Below are positions 19,011 through 20,161 of a stretch of DNA of 20,161 nucleotides, in pieces (within the stretch, counting starts at the first letter, position 1; every line of letters starts with the position of its first letter). This DNA is from Thoreauomyces humboldtii (lineage: Eukaryota; Chytridiomycota; Chytridiomycetes; Spizellomycetales; Powellomycetaceae). A program made the position numbers and the translations under genes. Location of the stretch: the NCBI GenBank assembly GCA_027596035.1, contig JADGJA010000391.1, positions 1 through 20,161 on the forward strand. Reading direction: 5' to 3'. A model generated the notes under the pieces. The model was not told the DNA's origin and ran no database searches. It was given only the letters and a program-made list of their open reading frames with translations.

Positions 19011-20161
19011 TCAAAGCTTCCTCATCCTCGGCGTGGCCAACAACGATCCAAGCGGTCTCCTCTCCTTCACCGACAACCCCGTGGGCACGGACGACGCACC
19101 CGTACTCTGGGAGCCAGACGTGGACGCGAACGGGTTGATCGGGGTGGAAGAGGTGGTGGTGCGACTGTCGAACCCGCGACTGCTCCCGGAACTCGATCGC
19201 GACGCGCTCGAAGGACTGGTGTCGAACGGACTCGTGAAGAGGGTTGGGATGACGGTGGAGGTAGGGAAGGTTGGTGGAGCCGTGTCTGGTGTTCTTCCGG
19301 TCCGTCCGGAGCCGAGGATAAGGATGGTTGCGGGGGACGATGAGAGGCGACGTGGTTGGTGAGGTGGGGACGCGTCGTCGCGGGATGAGATCGCGGGTGT
19401 CTGTGCAGGTCTTCTGGTCGGTGTTGGTGATGATAGGAGCCGTCGACTCACAGAGTTCGAAAGAGACGGTGTGTCCCTGGATCTTCGTGGTAGTGGGGAC
19501 GGTGAAGTTGGGGCTCTGATCGAACTCGGGCGAGTGGTTGACCCGCTCAAGCTCGAACGAGAAGCAGAATGAGGAGTGGAATTTCTGAAAGGAAATCCCG
19601 ATGGATGACGTGCAGTACCGGCGGATGACCTGCTCTGGTGGCCAGAGCGCAAGGAGTGTGGTCCGTAAGGTGAGAATATGCCTGTCGAATCTGGTGTTCC
19701 GCGCTGTGGGGTCGAGGAGCCAGGCGGCGGAGAAGACACGACAAAAGCATCTGTGCGGACCCCAGCCCTTGATCCCACAGACCTATGACCAACTCCGTTC
19801 CATCGGGCAGCCTCCAGTCTCGCTGACAGGCTGATAAGCCTAGTTCGGTCGATAGAAAGCACCCGTCGGATCCTTGGTGAAGTCGCGCTGGCCCGGCGCG
19901 CTCGTGGGGCGTCGGGAGCGCGAGCAGGAGTACCTACAATGCTTTCTGGTGGCGTATTGATTCGGTTTAGCGATGGGCTTGCCGGCAGGGCTGGTTCGGC
20001 TAAACGGGCATGAGAAGCAGATCTGACGCTGTTGCTGTTATGAGCTGGAGGGTCAACGTCCATCGCATCGAAGCAGCTCGACGGTGGAGAGTTTAGAAAG
20101 GGGTTATCGTCTTCTTCTTCAGTTCTTCTCCTTGAAGCAGCGGGCGTCGGCGCATCTTGGA
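19011..20161 (-). CDS. Ser/Pro-rich protein, 5' end outside window (partial)
   Basis: A single minus-strand frame is open from the right edge of the window to the stop at 19011, at least 380 codons. An ATG at 20063 begins MDVDPPAHN, but the frame stays open above it, with an acidic stretch and NPFLNSPPSSCFDA before it, so the real start probably lies beyond 20161. Composition is dominated by Ser, Pro, Arg and Thr, with many SP/TP and RRxS sites that would suit phosphorylation by proline-directed or basophilic kinases. The end is KERRPLGSLLATPRMRKL. No folded domain is recognisable; it is likely disordered and perhaps regulatory. The opposite strand also has open frames, but its amino-acid pattern mirrors this frame. 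Confidence 0.6.
   Translation of the reverse strand, partial: QDAPTPAASRRRTEEEDDNPFLNSPPSSCFDAMDVDPPAHNSNSVRSASHARLAEPALPASPSLNRINTPPESIVGTPARAPDAPRARRASATSPRIRRVLSIDRTRLISLSARLEAARWNGVGHRSVGSRAGVRTDAFVVSSPPPGSSTPQRGTPDSTGIFSPYGPHSLRSGHQSRSSAGTARHPSGFPFRNSTPHSASRSSLSGSTTRPSSIRAPTSPSPLPRRSRDTPSLSNSVSRRLLSSPTPTRRPAQTPAISSRDDASPPHQPRRLSSSPATILILGSGRTGRTPDTAPPTFPTSTVIPTLFTSPFDTSPSSASRSSSGSSRGFDSRTTTSSTPINPFASTSGSQSTGASSVPTGLSVKERRPLGSLLATPRMRKL

Noticed and set aside
19033..19362. Acidic 109-codon plus-strand frame
   Set aside because: It mirrors the Ser/Pro/Arg-rich minus-strand frame that is open for over 1.1 kb and continues past the window edge.

Overview
The window is nuclear DNA of an intron-rich fungus. 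Coding exons are broken by many short introns (mostly 56-85 bp) with GT-AG ends and CTAAC/CTGAC-like branch sites, so most genes are invisible as long open frames and had to be rebuilt by joining exons by eye. All splice junctions below are my reading of the sequence and were not checked against transcripts. The gene set points to fungi: a double hybrid histidine kinase, a Zn2Cys6 transcription factor and Atg101. A complete delta-tubulin-like gene points further to a lineage with centrioles or flagella, such as zoosporic (chytrid- or blastoclad-type) fungi, because delta-tubulin is generally missing from Ascomycota and Basidiomycota. That placement is inference.

Layout, left to right. 1-388: GC-rich 3' flank. 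389-6371 (-): an 18-exon gene for a roughly 1,610-residue double hybrid histidine kinase (PAS-GAF-HisKA-HATPase-REC-PAS-HisKA-HATPase-REC). 6372-7722: long divergent intergenic region. 7723-9381 (+): ER co-chaperone of the P58IPK/DNAJC3 type (signal peptide, TPRs, J domain). 9726-10740 (+): a seven-exon gene for the autophagy-initiation protein Atg101. 10741-11754: no gene seen. 11755-13162 (+): Zn2Cys6 transcription factor. 13352-14500 (-): SLC25-type mitochondrial carrier. 14711-16856 (+): 13-exon delta-tubulin-like gene, head to head with the carrier across 210 bp. 17217-17867 (-): a probable but unresolved gene whose coding signal changes frame. 19011-20161 (-): the 3' part of a Ser/Pro-rich protein gene that leaves the window on the right.

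The genes do not form one pathway. They are ordinary eukaryotic neighbours with separate roles: stress or environment sensing by phosphorelay, ER protein folding, autophagy start-up, transcription, mitochondrial transport and centriole/basal-body microtubules. I see no mobile element, CRISPR array, rRNA or tRNA. The most notable items are the delta-tubulin gene, the two phospho-acceptor histidines of the kinase lying on tiny separate exons, and the hidden Atg101 gene with a GC-AG intron.
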